Source: UBA10329 sp964500205
GTDB taxonomy: Bacteria > Bacteroidota > Bacteroidia > UBA10329
Length of the DNA: 64,000 bases
Reading direction: 5' to 3'
Assembly (NCBI GenBank): GCA_964500205.1
Contig: CAZCNS010000010.1
Coordinates: forward strand, 1-64,000
A program made the translations under genes and the position numbers. The notes beneath the pieces were generated by a model, which was not told where the DNA came from, made no database searches, and saw nothing but the letters and a program-made list of their open reading frames with translations. Shown here piece after piece: positions 31,890-40,646 of the stretch (the first letter of the stretch is position 1; every line of letters begins with the position of its first letter).

Positions 31890-33056
31890 TCAGCGTATGC
31901 TAACCTTCTGCGTAGAGGCAACGCCAGTGGCCGCATGACGGGTTATCAGGGTATAGATGCCGGGCGTGATGGTTGATGGGATGTCAACACGCCCCACAGT
32001 GCCATTGCCTGTAACCAAGGCGGAATGGACCGCACGGCCCGTCATGTCAATCAGTTCTGCGGCAGTCATACCCTCGGCCAATCCCAAATGGAGCGTTGCG
32101 CCCGCCTCAACGGGGTTCGGGAAGGCGCGTATCACTTCAGAAGCAGATGCATCTGCAAGAGATGTGGCGAGACCCGCGACATCAGGACGGTAAGCACACG
32201 AGGCGATACCACCGCTTGCGTTGAGATTCACCACAACGCTCACATTACCATAGCCCGGCACGAAGAACAGGTAGCGGTCGTTCTGCTCTATAACCTCCCC
32301 CTGCGTAAGGCCGAAGGCTGCCAGCAGCGCGGGCGGGGCCAACTGTCCACCAAGAAAGAAGCTGTCCACCACGGTGCGTTCCTCCACTTTGACGAGCAGT
32401 GCATCGAGGGGACCCGATGGATTGCCTTGCGCATCGGGCTGGATGAGCGTGCCCTCCCCTACCACGGTACGTTTCTGGGAGATGATGCGCTTCTGCAGTC
32501 CCTGTGCGTTACTGAGTCCGAAACCAGCCACGGTCAGATTGAACTGCGTGTACTCTGCGTAGCTGCTCTCCCATGTTGTGTTGTAAGAAGCTGGGAAGGT
32601 GATGAAATCAGCCCTGCCTTCATAGGCCTGTACCTGCCCCGGAAAATGCAGCACATCATCAGGCCCTCCGCTTATGAGGGTTATGGAGTGGGTGGTGTCG
32701 AAAAGCAGGCGGCCCTGCGAATACCAGCCCTCCTCATCCACGGCATCGTACTCTCTGGCACGGATACCGAATGCCTGGAACGCCAGATCAGCATCCATGT
32801 AATGTAGTGCGGTAGGATAATCCTGGTCACCTGATGCGTCTATCCACACCGAGGTGCCACTGCTTGCGGTCACAAGGCCCGAGTAGTCCCATGTCTGTCC
32901 TGTGCCCTCGGTTGGGATGGCAAGACCGGATGTCTCTGTCCAAATGTAGTTGTCAGTCAGGTTTGCCTGACGGGGAAAGTTGCTCTGGTCAATGGTGACC
33001 TGCGCCATCAGTGGCAGCACAAGCAGCGAAAGAATGGTGGTAGAGAGTGTTCTCAT
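31890..33056 (-). CDS. T9SS type A cargo protein of unknown function
   Basis: 388 residues from the ATG at 33056, followed by a signal peptide (MRTLSTTILSLLVLPLMAQ). The C-terminal 85 residues are a type A sorting domain: IRAFPNPVEAGATLHLGL, MTAAELIDMTGRAVHSA, and ITPGIYTLITRHA ... QKVSIR. The protein should be exported by Sec, cross the outer membrane by T9SS and be released or attached after the domain is cleaved. The middle (about 20-300) is strand-rich with no named domain. A TACTTTTG promoter lies 48 bases upstream. Divergent from the Omp28-like gene, also a T9SS cargo. Confidence 0.85.
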   Translation of the reverse strand: MRTLSTTILSLLVLPLMAQVTIDQSNFPRQANLTDNYIWTETSGLAIPTEGTGQTWDYSGLVTASSGTSVWIDASGDQDYPTALHYMDADLAFQAFGIRAREYDAVDEEGWYSQGRLLFDTTHSITLISGGPDDVLHFPGQVQAYEGRADFITFPASYNTTWESSYAEYTQFNLTVAGFGLSNAQGLQKRIISQKRTVVGEGTLIQPDAQGNPSGPLDALLVKVEERTVVDSFFLGGQLAPPALLAAFGLTQGEVIEQNDRYLFFVPGYGNVSVVVNLNASGGIASCAYRPDVAGLATSLADASASEVIRAFPNPVEAGATLHLGLAEGMTAAELIDMTGRAVHSALVTGNGTVGRVDIPSTITPGIYTLITRHAATGVASTQKVSIR

Positions 33057-33104
33057 GGCGAATTGGGTTTGGTTAGTGATGATTTTGGTGTTGATTGACA
33101 CTGC

Positions 33105-33112
33105 CAAAAGTA
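33105..33112 (-). promoter_or_regulatory. Bacteroidota -7 element (TACTTTTG)
   Basis: Minus-strand TAnnTTTG match 48 bases before the ATG of the T9SS type A gene; predicts a leader of about 40 bases. It excludes the in-frame ATG at 33107, which lies within the element. Confidence 0.6.
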
Positions 33113-33210
33113 TCGGGTTGGCCCAAGCACCTCACACCACTAAAACACCACCAAGATATCAACCGCTTACATCCAGTTCTCAGATTTGCATACCGAAAAG
33201 CCGAATCATT

Positions 33211-34320
33211 ATGAAAGAAACAATCACAATCACATTTATCGCAATGCTCACGGCCACTGCGGTCAGTGGTCAGCAGTTCGTAAGCACTCAGCCCGCTCCC
33301 CGCGTGGCCCTCATCGAGGAATTCACAGGAGTGAATTGTAGTTCATGCCCCCCATTGGGCCACGATCTGATCGAGGAGATGCAGGAGACCTTCACGGAAG
33401 ATCAGATGCTTGTCATCATGTACAGCCCGACCAACTCCAACTACACTACCCCGTCCTCAGGGGCCACTGATTTCAGAAGAGTGTTCCTCGATGACTTCTA
33501 CATGCACGCCTACTGCGCCCCGGCCACACTGACGCGTGCCATGCCCTCTGCGTTCATCAACAGGCGCATCTGGGCAAGCGGAGATAGATGGCAGGCCCCC
33601 AACCTGTGGGAGAACTATGTAGAGGAGGTCATTGCAAGCGGTAACTCGCCCATGAACATCGGAGTGCGCTCGGTGTATGACGAGGCCGCGCAGACCCTGA
33701 CCATCGATGTGGAGGTATACTACCACACGGATGTCACCGAAAGCAACAGCCTCTATGTATTCCTTGGCGAGCATGACCTCAGCTCCCCGTATCAGGCAGG
33801 AGCATGGGGCGGCACTTACCTCTACAATAGCAATTTCTTCCGCGAGACTGTGACCGAGGGCACCTGGGGCGACCCCATTACCGGTCCCACCACAGCGGGA
33901 AGCCTCTATACGCGCCAACTGACCTTCGACCTTGCCGATGCCATCGACCCACTGAACATCGACAAGGTGGATGTGCTGGCGTTTGTCATTGAGGATGGCA
34001 GTACAGAGGTTCATACAGCAGTACAGGCCCCCGCTCACGGGGGAACGGCCACCACTGGCGGCACGGGCACTTCTGTGGAAACTTCTCAAAGCACCACTCT
34101 ACACCTGTTCCCCAACCCGACAGAAGATATGGTGTCCATCACCGGGCTGCCCTCAGGCGCGGAGATCCACCTCACCGATGCACTGGGCAGGACGTTGGAC
34201 ATGGTTTCTCACACAGGTGGCACGCTGAATTATAGGACCTCGCATCTGGCGCAAGGTGTCTATGTGTTCAATGTTTTGGCTGCCGATGGAGCACGTACAT
34301 TGAGGCTGGTGAAAAAGTGA
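33211..34320 (+). CDS. Omp28-related protein with T9SS type A domain
   Basis: 369 residues from the ATG at 33211 with signal peptide MKETITITFIAMLTATAVSG. Residues about 30-140 resemble the thioredoxin-like Omp28 family: ALIEEFTGVNCSSCPPLGHDL carries the C-x-x-C motif, and the DFRRVFLDDFYMHAYCAPATLTRAMPSAFINR block follows. A beta-rich middle domain precedes the type A sorting domain (about 295-369: LHLFPNPTEDMVSITGLP ... GVYVFNVLAADGARTLRLVKK). Expected on the cell surface; a redox or adhesive role is conceivable, but unproven for the family. A thiol-active motif in a surface cargo is noteworthy. Confidence 0.85.
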   Translation: MKETITITFIAMLTATAVSGQQFVSTQPAPRVALIEEFTGVNCSSCPPLGHDLIEEMQETFTEDQMLVIMYSPTNSNYTTPSSGATDFRRVFLDDFYMHAYCAPATLTRAMPSAFINRRIWASGDRWQAPNLWENYVEEVIASGNSPMNIGVRSVYDEAAQTLTIDVEVYYHTDVTESNSLYVFLGEHDLSSPYQAGAWGGTYLYNSNFFRETVTEGTWGDPITGPTTAGSLYTRQLTFDLADAIDPLNIDKVDVLAFVIEDGSTEVHTAVQAPAHGGTATTGGTGTSVETSQSTTLHLFPNPTEDMVSITGLPSGAEIHLTDALGRTLDMVSHTGGTLNYRTSHLAQGVYVFNVLAADGARTLRLVKK

Positions 34321-34382
34321 AAGCTGTCTGAACTTCACCACGGCCATATCCCCTTTCTTTGACCTACTTGAGCAAACACCCT

Positions 34383-35801
34383 ATGAGACACATGATTCTA
34401 CTCCTGTTGCTGGCCCTGCCGCTCCTTGCACTCGGCCAGAACCCCAACCCCAGTACCGCGCTCGATGCCTTCATCTTGGAAGAGATGCAGGAGCAGAACG
34501 TTCCCGGTATGGCGACCGTCATCGTGAAGGGTGGTGAGATCATCTGGAGAAAAGGCTATGGGCTGGCCGATGTAGCGGGCAACGTGCCTGTGTCTGACAA
34601 CACGATCTTCTCGCTGGCGTCCATCTCCAAGCTTTTCACCGGTACTGCACTGATGCAATTGGCCGAGGACGGGCAGATGGACCTGGACGACCCAATCAAT
34701 ACCTTTATGCCATTCGATGTGGTGAATCCCAGTCACCCGAGCACGGCCATCACCTTCCGGATGCTGATGACCCACACCTCCTCCATCCAGGACAATGAGC
34801 CTGTGATGGACACGTACTACAGCCAAGGTGACCCGACCATTTCGCTTGCAGACCTGATGGAGCGGTACTTCTCACCCACGGGTGAGGACTATGACGCGGA
34901 GAACAATTTCCTGACCTCCGAACCAGGCGAGGCATTTGAGTACTCCAACATTGCAACGGCATTGGCAGGCTACCTTGTGGAGCGCGTGGCACAGATGCCA
35001 TTCGATACGTACTGCAACCAGAACATATTCGACCGTATCTGCATGAACAACTCCTCGTGGTTCCTTGCCGGACTTGATGTTTCGCAGATCGCAAAGCCGC
35101 ACACTTTTGAAGATGGAGATTACACCACGCTGGAACACTATGGCTTTGCAGATTATCCGGACGGGCAGCTCCGTTCCAATGTGACCGACCTCGCCCACTT
35201 CATGATCGCATTCCTTCAACAGGGTACTTTCAGCGGCAACCAACTGCTCTCCTCCGCCTCTGTGGCGGAAATGCTATCTGCTCAGGCCTCGGATGACGGT
35301 GGCGTGATGGGCCTGAACTGGTACCAAGAGGAGATTTTCCTCGAAGATGGCGGCACAGTGGCCATGTGGGGGCACAATGGTGGGGAGACCGGTGTTTCGA
35401 CCGACCTCTACATCAATCCTGCCAACGGCATCGGGGTGGCGGTGCTGAGCAATGCAGAGGGTGATAACCTTTTCGTAGTGGACGAGCTCTACAACTACGG
35501 GCTGTCAATCGCGGCAACCGGTGTGGGCAACCCGCCATGTCAATCGACCGATGTCGGAGAGTTCGTGGCGGGGGAGACCTTCAGGCTGTATCCGAATCCA
35601 ACTAACGGACCAGTATTCATTGACCGCGCAAGCGAGGTCACATCTATTCAAGTATTCAACATGCAGGGTGCTCTGTTGCTTGAAATGCAACCCAACAGCA
35701 GCAACGTCATCGACCTCAGCGAGCTGCCATCGGGTATATACTCACTCCGGCTGACGGGCGACCACGTTGCAGCAACGGGCCGAGTGGTGCTGATGGATTG
35801 A
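34383..35801 (+). CDS. Serine hydrolase (beta-lactamase family) with T9SS type A domain
   Basis: 472 residues from the ATG at 34383 with signal peptide MRHMILLLLLALPLLALGQ. Class C beta-lactamase/DD-peptidase fold: S-x-x-K is S80-I-S-K83 in SLASISKLFTGTAL, the Y-x-N motif is YSN in FEYSNIATALAGYL, and the third motif is HNGG in MWGHNGGETG. The last 75 residues are a type A sorting domain (FRLYPNPTNGPVFIDRAS ... LPSGIYSLRLTGDHVAATGRVVL). A secreted or surface-bound peptidase or esterase; being a beta-lactamase proper is unlikely from context. A TTTCTTTG element lies 29 bases before the start. Confidence 0.88.
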   Translation: MRHMILLLLLALPLLALGQNPNPSTALDAFILEEMQEQNVPGMATVIVKGGEIIWRKGYGLADVAGNVPVSDNTIFSLASISKLFTGTALMQLAEDGQMDLDDPINTFMPFDVVNPSHPSTAITFRMLMTHTSSIQDNEPVMDTYYSQGDPTISLADLMERYFSPTGEDYDAENNFLTSEPGEAFEYSNIATALAGYLVERVAQMPFDTYCNQNIFDRICMNNSSWFLAGLDVSQIAKPHTFEDGDYTTLEHYGFADYPDGQLRSNVTDLAHFMIAFLQQGTFSGNQLLSSASVAEMLSAQASDDGGVMGLNWYQEEIFLEDGGTVAMWGHNGGETGVSTDLYINPANGIGVAVLSNAEGDNLFVVDELYNYGLSIAATGVGNPPCQSTDVGEFVAGETFRLYPNPTNGPVFIDRASEVTSIQVFNMQGALLLEMQPNSSNVIDLSELPSGIYSLRLTGDHVAATGRVVLMD

Positions 35802-35846
35802 ATCGTTAACAAAGATCCAAGGCCGTCCTTTCCACGTCACAAATCC

Positions 35847-35939
35847 TCAATATCCCACGAACTCCCGTGGCGTGATGATGGCACTCTCCGCATCGGGATA
35901 GTTGTTCGTGGAAATGATGATTAAGCCTCGCGCTCTCAT
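35847..35939 (-). pseudogene. Remnant of a PIN-domain (VapC-like) toxin gene
   Basis: A 30-codon minus-strand frame ending in TGA reads MRARGLIIISTNNY followed by PDAESAIITPREFVGY. The I-I-S-T-N-N-Y-P stretch and the TPREF ending match the last strand and C-terminus of VapC-like PIN-domain toxins; the acidic catalytic N-terminal part is absent. A different frame just upstream (about 35945-36030) contains a short open stretch starting with Met but no recognisable antitoxin. I read this as the tail of a decayed toxin gene. The rest of the 292-base spacer 35802-36093 holds only a promoter and small AT-rich inverted repeats around 35970-36035. Confidence 0.4.
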
Positions 35940-36065
35940 CACTCTGGCAGACAAAAGACATTACTTCTGCTGAAATCTGAGCTACTGGAAATTTTAGGCT
36001 GAATTTTTCCATGATACTGGAAAATTTCATGGTTTATGATTTTTGGAAGAACTGCCGTCCGAGCC

Positions 36066-36073
36066 TAAGTTTG
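36066..36073 (+). promoter_or_regulatory. Bacteroidota -7 element (TAAGTTTG)
   Basis: TAnnTTTG match 20 bases upstream of the ATG at 36094. It lies within the frame starting at 36043, so the later ATG is the preferred start of the helicase. Confidence 0.55.
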
Positions 36074-36093
36074 ACGTTCATCCACACTCACCG

Positions 36094-37518
36094 ATGACCG
36101 CTAAGGAAGCCTACCATTCGCTGGTGAAGCACCTGCCGTTCCAGCCCACCAAAGGGCAGGAGGGCTTCCTTTACAAACTATCGGAATTTCTTACCGAAGA
36201 CGGCCACGGCAAGGTGTTCCTGCTGCGTGGCTACGCAGGCACCGGTAAGACCAGCATGGTGATGAGCGTGACGGCCACCTTGCAGGCCATGCGCAGGAAA
36301 TACGCCCTGCTGGCACCCACTGGCCGCGCGGCCAAGGTGCTGGCCTCCTACTCTCGCCAGCGGGCCTTCACCATCCACAAGTTCATCTATCAGATGGTGA
36401 CAGACGAGTTCGGCAACATGCGCTTCGCACTGCGCCTGAACACTGGGAAACGGGCCGTCATCATAGTGGACGAGGCTTCGATGATCGCCACGCAGGCCGC
36501 TGCTGGCGGGCGTATCCAGAGCCGCGACCTGTTCGCAGACCTGCTACAGTTCCTCGAATCGGGCTCGGACTGCCGCCTCATCCTCATTGGCGACAATGCC
36601 CAGCTGCCGCCCGTGGGCATGGCGAAAAGCCCCGCATTGGAAGCATCCTTCCTCAAGCAGACAGGAGATTTCACCACCGAAATGATGCACGAATTGCGTG
36701 ATGTGGTGAGACAGGAGGAAGGTTCAGGCATCTTGGAGAATGCTACCATGCTGCGCAACCTCCTGCTGTCGGACACCACCGACTTCCGGCTCAAGACCGA
36801 GTTCGAGGACATCACCTGCGTGGACATCATGGAGCTGGAAGACGCCCTCAACGATGCCTATGCCACCTACGGAGAGGAGAGCGTGATGGTGGTGACCCGC
36901 TCGAACAAACGCGCTAACGAGTTCAACCGCCAGATACGCGGCCGCATCAAGATGATGGAAGAGGAGATGGATGCGGGCGACCTGCTCATGGTCGTGCGCA
37001 ACAACTACCACTGGCTGCCCAAGAAATCGAGCGCGGGATTCATTGCCAATGGCGACCTCATGGAGGTGCTGCGAATGGGCGGAATCGAGGAGCAGCACGG
37101 ATTCCGATTCGCAGATGCCACCGTGCGCCTGCTCGACTATCCCGATGACCCGCCCATGGAGGTGAAACTCATGCTCACCACCCTCTACGTGGAAAGCCCA
37201 TCGCTGCCTGCTGAGGACAGCGAACGGCTCTACCTCAGTGTGGTAGCCGACTACGATTATCTGCAAACCCCATCCGAACAGGCCAAGGCCGTGGGCAGCG
37301 ACCCTTACCTCAACGCGCTTCAGGTCAAGTTCGGCTACGCGGTCACCTGCCACAAGGCCCAAGGCGGACAATGGCCCGCAGTGTTCGTGGATCAAGGCTA
37401 CCTAACTGCTGAGATGATGGGCACAGAATACGTCCGGTGGCTCTACACCGCCATCACGCGCGCATCCGAGCAGCTGTACCTCGTAGGATTCAGTCCGGAA
37501 CTGCTGGATAGGGAATGA
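36094..37518 (+). CDS. RecD-like SF1 DNA helicase/AAA ATPase
   Basis: 474 residues from the ATG at 36094 (the earlier ATG at 36043 would overlap the promoter). Superfamily 1B helicase of the short RecD2-like type frequent in Bacteroidota: Walker A GYAGTGKTS (46-54), TPTGRAAKVL-like APTGRAAKVL (motif Ia), Walker B VDEASMI, motif III LIGDNAQLPPVG, and the C-terminal UvrD/RecD motif GYAVTCHKAQGGQWPAVFVD and YTAITRASEQLYLVG. It lacks the N-terminal extension of full RecD2. Presumably acts in DNA repair or processing; co-transcription with the RNase HII gene 48 bases downstream is possible, though that gene has its own promoter-like TACATTAG. Confidence 0.88.
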   Translation: MTAKEAYHSLVKHLPFQPTKGQEGFLYKLSEFLTEDGHGKVFLLRGYAGTGKTSMVMSVTATLQAMRRKYALLAPTGRAAKVLASYSRQRAFTIHKFIYQMVTDEFGNMRFALRLNTGKRAVIIVDEASMIATQAAAGGRIQSRDLFADLLQFLESGSDCRLILIGDNAQLPPVGMAKSPALEASFLKQTGDFTTEMMHELRDVVRQEEGSGILENATMLRNLLLSDTTDFRLKTEFEDITCVDIMELEDALNDAYATYGEESVMVVTRSNKRANEFNRQIRGRIKMMEEEMDAGDLLMVVRNNYHWLPKKSSAGFIANGDLMEVLRMGGIEEQHGFRFADATVRLLDYPDDPPMEVKLMLTTLYVESPSLPAEDSERLYLSVVADYDYLQTPSEQAKAVGSDPYLNALQVKFGYAVTCHKAQGGQWPAVFVDQGYLTAEMMGTEYVRWLYTAITRASEQLYLVGFSPELLDRE

Positions 37519-37566
37519 GTTGACCGCACCACGTCAAGACCGGCTTTCAATACATTAGCCCCTGCA

Positions 37567-38184
37567 ATGCCGACCACTCCCAAAACACCACTTACATTCT
37601 CCGTTCAGAACCTTTTGACCGAAGCGGGCTGCGATGAGGCGGGACGCGGCTGTCTGGCAGGCCCGGTGGTGGCCGCAGCCGTCATCCTCGACCCCGCGCG
37701 GCCCATCGCAGGTCTCAACGACTCCAAGCAGACCACCGAGCGGAGACGCGAAGCCCTCCGCGAGGAGATTGAACGGAACGCACTGGCCTGGGCAGTCGGT
37801 GTCGTCAGCCATAAGGAGATAGACCGCATCAATATCCTGAAGGCCAGCTTCCTCGCCATGCACCGAGCCATCGGCCAACTGACCGTGCGCCCGGAGCTGC
37901 TCGCGGTGGACGGCAACCGCTTCACCCCATACCCTGACATTCCGCACGTCTGCATGGTGAAAGGCGATGCACGGTTCATGCATATCGCTGCAGCATCCAT
38001 CCTCGCCAAGACCCACCGGGACGAACTGATGATGCAACTGCACGCGCAGCACCCTTTTTATGGCTGGGACAGGAACAAGGGCTATCCGACCCGCGAGCAC
38101 CGTGCCGCCATCCGCACGCATGGCATCTCGCCCGATCACAGAAAGAGCTTCACGCTGCTGCCGCCCGAACTCCCGTTGAGCTGA
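37567..38184 (+). CDS. rnhB: Ribonuclease HII
   Basis: 205 residues. Degrades RNA in RNA-DNA hybrids and removes misincorporated ribonucleotides. Catalytic acidic residues visible: D23 and E24 in GCDEAGRGCLAGPVVAAAV, D115 in LLAVDGNRF, and an Asp in VKGDARFMHIAAASILAKTHRD (D134/D152 region). Full length. A TACATTAG promoter-like element lies about 10 bases before the start. It ends three bases before the convergent aroQ stop. Confidence 0.95.
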   Translation: MPTTPKTPLTFSVQNLLTEAGCDEAGRGCLAGPVVAAAVILDPARPIAGLNDSKQTTERRREALREEIERNALAWAVGVVSHKEIDRINILKASFLAMHRAIGQLTVRPELLAVDGNRFTPYPDIPHVCMVKGDARFMHIAAASILAKTHRDELMMQLHAQHPFYGWDRNKGYPTREHRAAIRTHGISPDHRKSFTLLPPELPLS

Positions 38185-38187
38185 GCA

Positions 38188-38610
38188 TCATCGCAGGCGA
38201 AGAAGAGCCTCAATGGCCAGCCGATACGAGTCCATCCCGAACCCCGCGATGATGCCCAAGCAGACCCCCGTTAGCAGCGAGATGTGCCGGAACTCCTCAC
38301 GCTTCATCACATTGGAGATATGCACCTCCACCACCGGCACCGCAATGGCCGCCACCGCATCGCGCATCGCGACCGAGGTGTGAGTGTATCCACCGGCATT
38401 GAGCACCAAACCATCATAACCCCCGTCAGCGGCCTGAAGCAGGTCGATCAGCTCGCCTTCCACGTTGCTCTGCTCGTAGACGATTTCATGCTCTGAGAAC
38501 ATTCCGCGCAGCGAGGAGAGGTATCCATCAAAAGACATCGACCCATAAACACCCGGCTCCCGCTTGCCGAGCAGGTTGAGGTTCGGACCGTTGATGATGA
38601 GGATTCTCAT
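38188..38610 (-). CDS. aroQ: 3-dehydroquinate dehydratase, type II
   Basis: 140 residues from the ATG at 38610 (MRILIINGPNLNLLG); the upstream ATG at 38637 adds nine residues not found in the family. Third step of the shikimate pathway: dehydration of 3-dehydroquinate. Catalytic Tyr22 in REPGVYG, the active-site loop, LNAGGYTHTSVAMRDA (His, with N-A-G where most members have N-P-G) and VEVHISN are all present. Usual size. In many Bacteroidota this gene sits divergently beside a xerC/D recombinase, as here. Confidence 0.95.
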   Translation of the reverse strand: MRILIINGPNLNLLGKREPGVYGSMSFDGYLSSLRGMFSEHEIVYEQSNVEGELIDLLQAADGGYDGLVLNAGGYTHTSVAMRDAVAAIAVPVVEVHISNVMKREEFRHISLLTGVCLGIIAGFGMDSYRLAIEALLRLR

Positions 38611-38742
38611 GCCGCGAAGTTGGGGAGAATGGGCCAATCCATCCTGCTGCGCACCTTCAATTGCAGTTTTTCACCCAAAGAATCTGAAAAGAACCTCGAA
38701 ACCTTGCTGTTCCGAACGCGATTAATTGTTCCATTTGCATGC

Positions 38743-39648
38743 ATGAGGTGGGAAACGGCCATCCGGGGATTCAGGACGCACATTCGACTCGAGCGGTCGC
38801 TATCGGCCAACACCATCGAGGCCTACCTGCGGGACATCGGTCATTTGGAGCGTTTTGTGGAGACCGGGTCGGGCAAACCGCTGCCTACCGAGATTACTGA
38901 GCGGCAACTGCGCGATTTCGTGCGCCACATTGCTGACCTCGGCCTCAGTGCCACCAGTCAGGCGCGAATGATCTCTGGCGTCCGGGCCTTCTTCCGGTAT
39001 CTCAATCTGGAGGATGTGATCGCGGACGACCCCTCTACCCTGTTGCGCACCCCTCGACTTGCGAGGAAACTGCCCGATACGCTCAATCCGGAGGAGATCG
39101 AGGCCATGCTCGGCACCATCGATCTGAGCCGAGCGCATGGCGAGCGCAACCGCGCCATCGTGGAGACGATGTACGGTTCGGGGTTGCGCGTGTCGGAGCT
39201 GACAGGGCTGCTCATCAGCAATATCCATTTCGAGGACGGTTTCCTGAAGATCCTCGGCAAGGGCAACAAGGAACGGCTCGTGCCGCTCGGTGGTATGGCC
39301 GCGCGGCACCTCCATACCTACATCGGCTCGGTGCGGGCGCATGGTCCGGTGCAGAAGGGATTTGAAGACCATGTTTTCCTCAACAACCGTGGCAAGGCGC
39401 TCTCGCGGGTCATGGTGTTCCACATCGTGAAGGAGGCGGCTGCCGCAGCGGGCATCCGCAAGAACATCAGCCCGCACACGCTGCGCCACAGCTTTGCAAC
39501 GCACCTGATCGATGGCGGGGCCGACCTGCGGGCCGTGCAGGAGATGCTGGGCCACGAGAGCATCACCACCACCGAAATCTACACGCACCTTGACCGCGAG
39601 TACCTCCGCGACAGCATCATCCGATTCCATCCGAGGGCGAAGGCCTGA
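38743..39648 (+). CDS. xerD: Tyrosine recombinase XerC/XerD
   Basis: 301 residues from the ATG at 38743. Site-specific tyrosine recombinase for chromosome dimer resolution at dif. N-terminal SAM-like core-binding domain (FRTHIRLERSLSANTIEAYLRDIGHLERF); C-terminal catalytic domain with R in YGSGLRVSEL, K in LGKGNKERLVPLG, H-x-x-R in HTLRHSFATHLIDGGADLR, H in LGHESITTTEIYTH and a nucleophile Tyr in EIYTHLD. Full length, no hint of integrase accessory regions, so housekeeping rather than phage integrase. Which of XerC/XerD it is cannot be fixed without comparison; XerD is my preference. Confidence 0.88.
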   Translation: MRWETAIRGFRTHIRLERSLSANTIEAYLRDIGHLERFVETGSGKPLPTEITERQLRDFVRHIADLGLSATSQARMISGVRAFFRYLNLEDVIADDPSTLLRTPRLARKLPDTLNPEEIEAMLGTIDLSRAHGERNRAIVETMYGSGLRVSELTGLLISNIHFEDGFLKILGKGNKERLVPLGGMAARHLHTYIGSVRAHGPVQKGFEDHVFLNNRGKALSRVMVFHIVKEAAAAAGIRKNISPHTLRHSFATHLIDGGADLRAVQEMLGHESITTTEIYTHLDREYLRDSIIRFHPRAKA

Positions 39649-39721
39649 TGCTACACTGAACAATTGCACCCCAACTGCGTTTACACCTCTTGTATTTGCT
39701 ACCCACCATAACAAACGAACC

Positions 39722-40540
39722 ATGAAGAAAAAGTTTACTCTCGCTCTGTCCGTCACCATCATGCTGGGCATGGCCTACGATGCGAATCACGGACATGTGA
39801 ACGGCAGCAGCAGTTCCGGCCCTGCCGGCCACACGGGTTCGCCTGGTGACGGTGCAACGTGCCTGAGCTGCCATAGCGGCCCTTCTCAGACCAACCAAGT
39901 GGCCAGCATCTCGGGTGACATCCCCGCTGGAGGCTATGTACCAGGCACTACGTATAACATTACGGCCACGATGAGCAACAATAGTGGACCTCGCTTCGGT
40001 TTCTCCATCTCTGCACAAGATCCCACTGGCAATCAGCTTGGCACACTGATAGCATCGGGTACAGGAACCCAGCTTAATGGAGGCGGCAAGTACGTCACCC
40101 ATACTTTCCAAGGCACATCGGGGTCGGGCGGTAGCAAGTCATGGACATTTCAGTGGGTGGCGCCTGAGGCAGGCACTGGTAATGTGACCTTCTACGGTGC
40201 TTTCAACTTCGCGAATGGTAGCGGATCCAGCGGTGACGTGATCGTGACCCAAAGCCAAACCTTCAGCGAAGCTACTGCCACCAGCATCTCAGAGGCAAAG
40301 GATGCTTCATTGAGCGTCTTCCCCAATCCCGCTGAAAACCATATCAACATCCGCTTGGGCGATGTGGACGAGGTGATCTCTGTGAGCATGGTCGGTATGG
40401 ACGGCAGGATGGTGCTCTCTGAGGAAATGACCTCACCCGTGCGCATTGACCTTGTTCAGAGAAATATCCTCCCAGGCATCTATATTCTTTCGACAGTGAA
40501 AGACGGTAAGGCCGATCACCGCAGGGTGGTGGTGCGCTGA
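39722..40540 (+). CDS. Choice-of-anchor V protein with CxxCH motif and T9SS type A domain
   Basis: 272 residues from the ATG at 39722. Signal peptide MKKKFTLALSVTIMLGMAYD, then the hallmark segment HTGSPGDGATCLSCHSGP (about 37-54), which includes a perfect CxxCH haem-c attachment motif; after it a reeler-like beta domain (GYVPGTTYNITATMSNNSGPRFGFSISAQD) and the type A sorting domain (LSVFPNPAENHINIRLGD ... GIYILSTVKDGKADHRRVVVR). This arrangement is the choice-of-anchor V type. Whether haem is really attached is unknown. Promoter-like TGTATTTG about 30 bases upstream; a strong terminator follows. Confidence 0.85.
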   Translation: MKKKFTLALSVTIMLGMAYDANHGHVNGSSSSGPAGHTGSPGDGATCLSCHSGPSQTNQVASISGDIPAGGYVPGTTYNITATMSNNSGPRFGFSISAQDPTGNQLGTLIASGTGTQLNGGGKYVTHTFQGTSGSGGSKSWTFQWVAPEAGTGNVTFYGAFNFANGSGSSGDVIVTQSQTFSEATATSISEAKDASLSVFPNPAENHINIRLGDVDEVISVSMVGMDGRMVLSEEMTSPVRIDLVQRNILPGIYILSTVKDGKADHRRVVVR

Positions 40541-40563
40541 CATTGACCCGAATGTCTGCATTG

Positions 40564-40601
40564 AAGTCCCCGTGGCGTCTGCGTCACGGGGACTTTGCTT
40601 T
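40564..40601 (+). terminator. Strong intrinsic terminator
   Basis: AAGTCCCCGTG (40564-40574) pairs perfectly with CACGGGGACTT (40585-40595), 10-base loop, followed by TGCTTTT. It separates the choice-of-anchor V gene from yceI. Confidence 0.9.
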
Positions 40602-40646
40602 TGGTCATATCCGCTTGCCGCGCTTTTGCGTTCTTTGACCACCGAA

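Noticed and set aside
32025..32807. 260-codon plus-strand frame opposite the T9SS type A gene
   Set aside because: Antisense of a gene with signal peptide and sorting domain; no own promoter or domain.
34383..35801. Antibiotic-resistance beta-lactamase
   Set aside because: It has S-x-x-K and Y-x-N but also a T9SS sorting domain and belongs to the broad serine hydrolase family; resistance function is not supported.
38743..39648. Phage or integron integrase
   Set aside because: Tyrosine recombinase has the compact Xer layout and sits beside aroQ as a housekeeping gene; no attachment sites or phage genes nearby.
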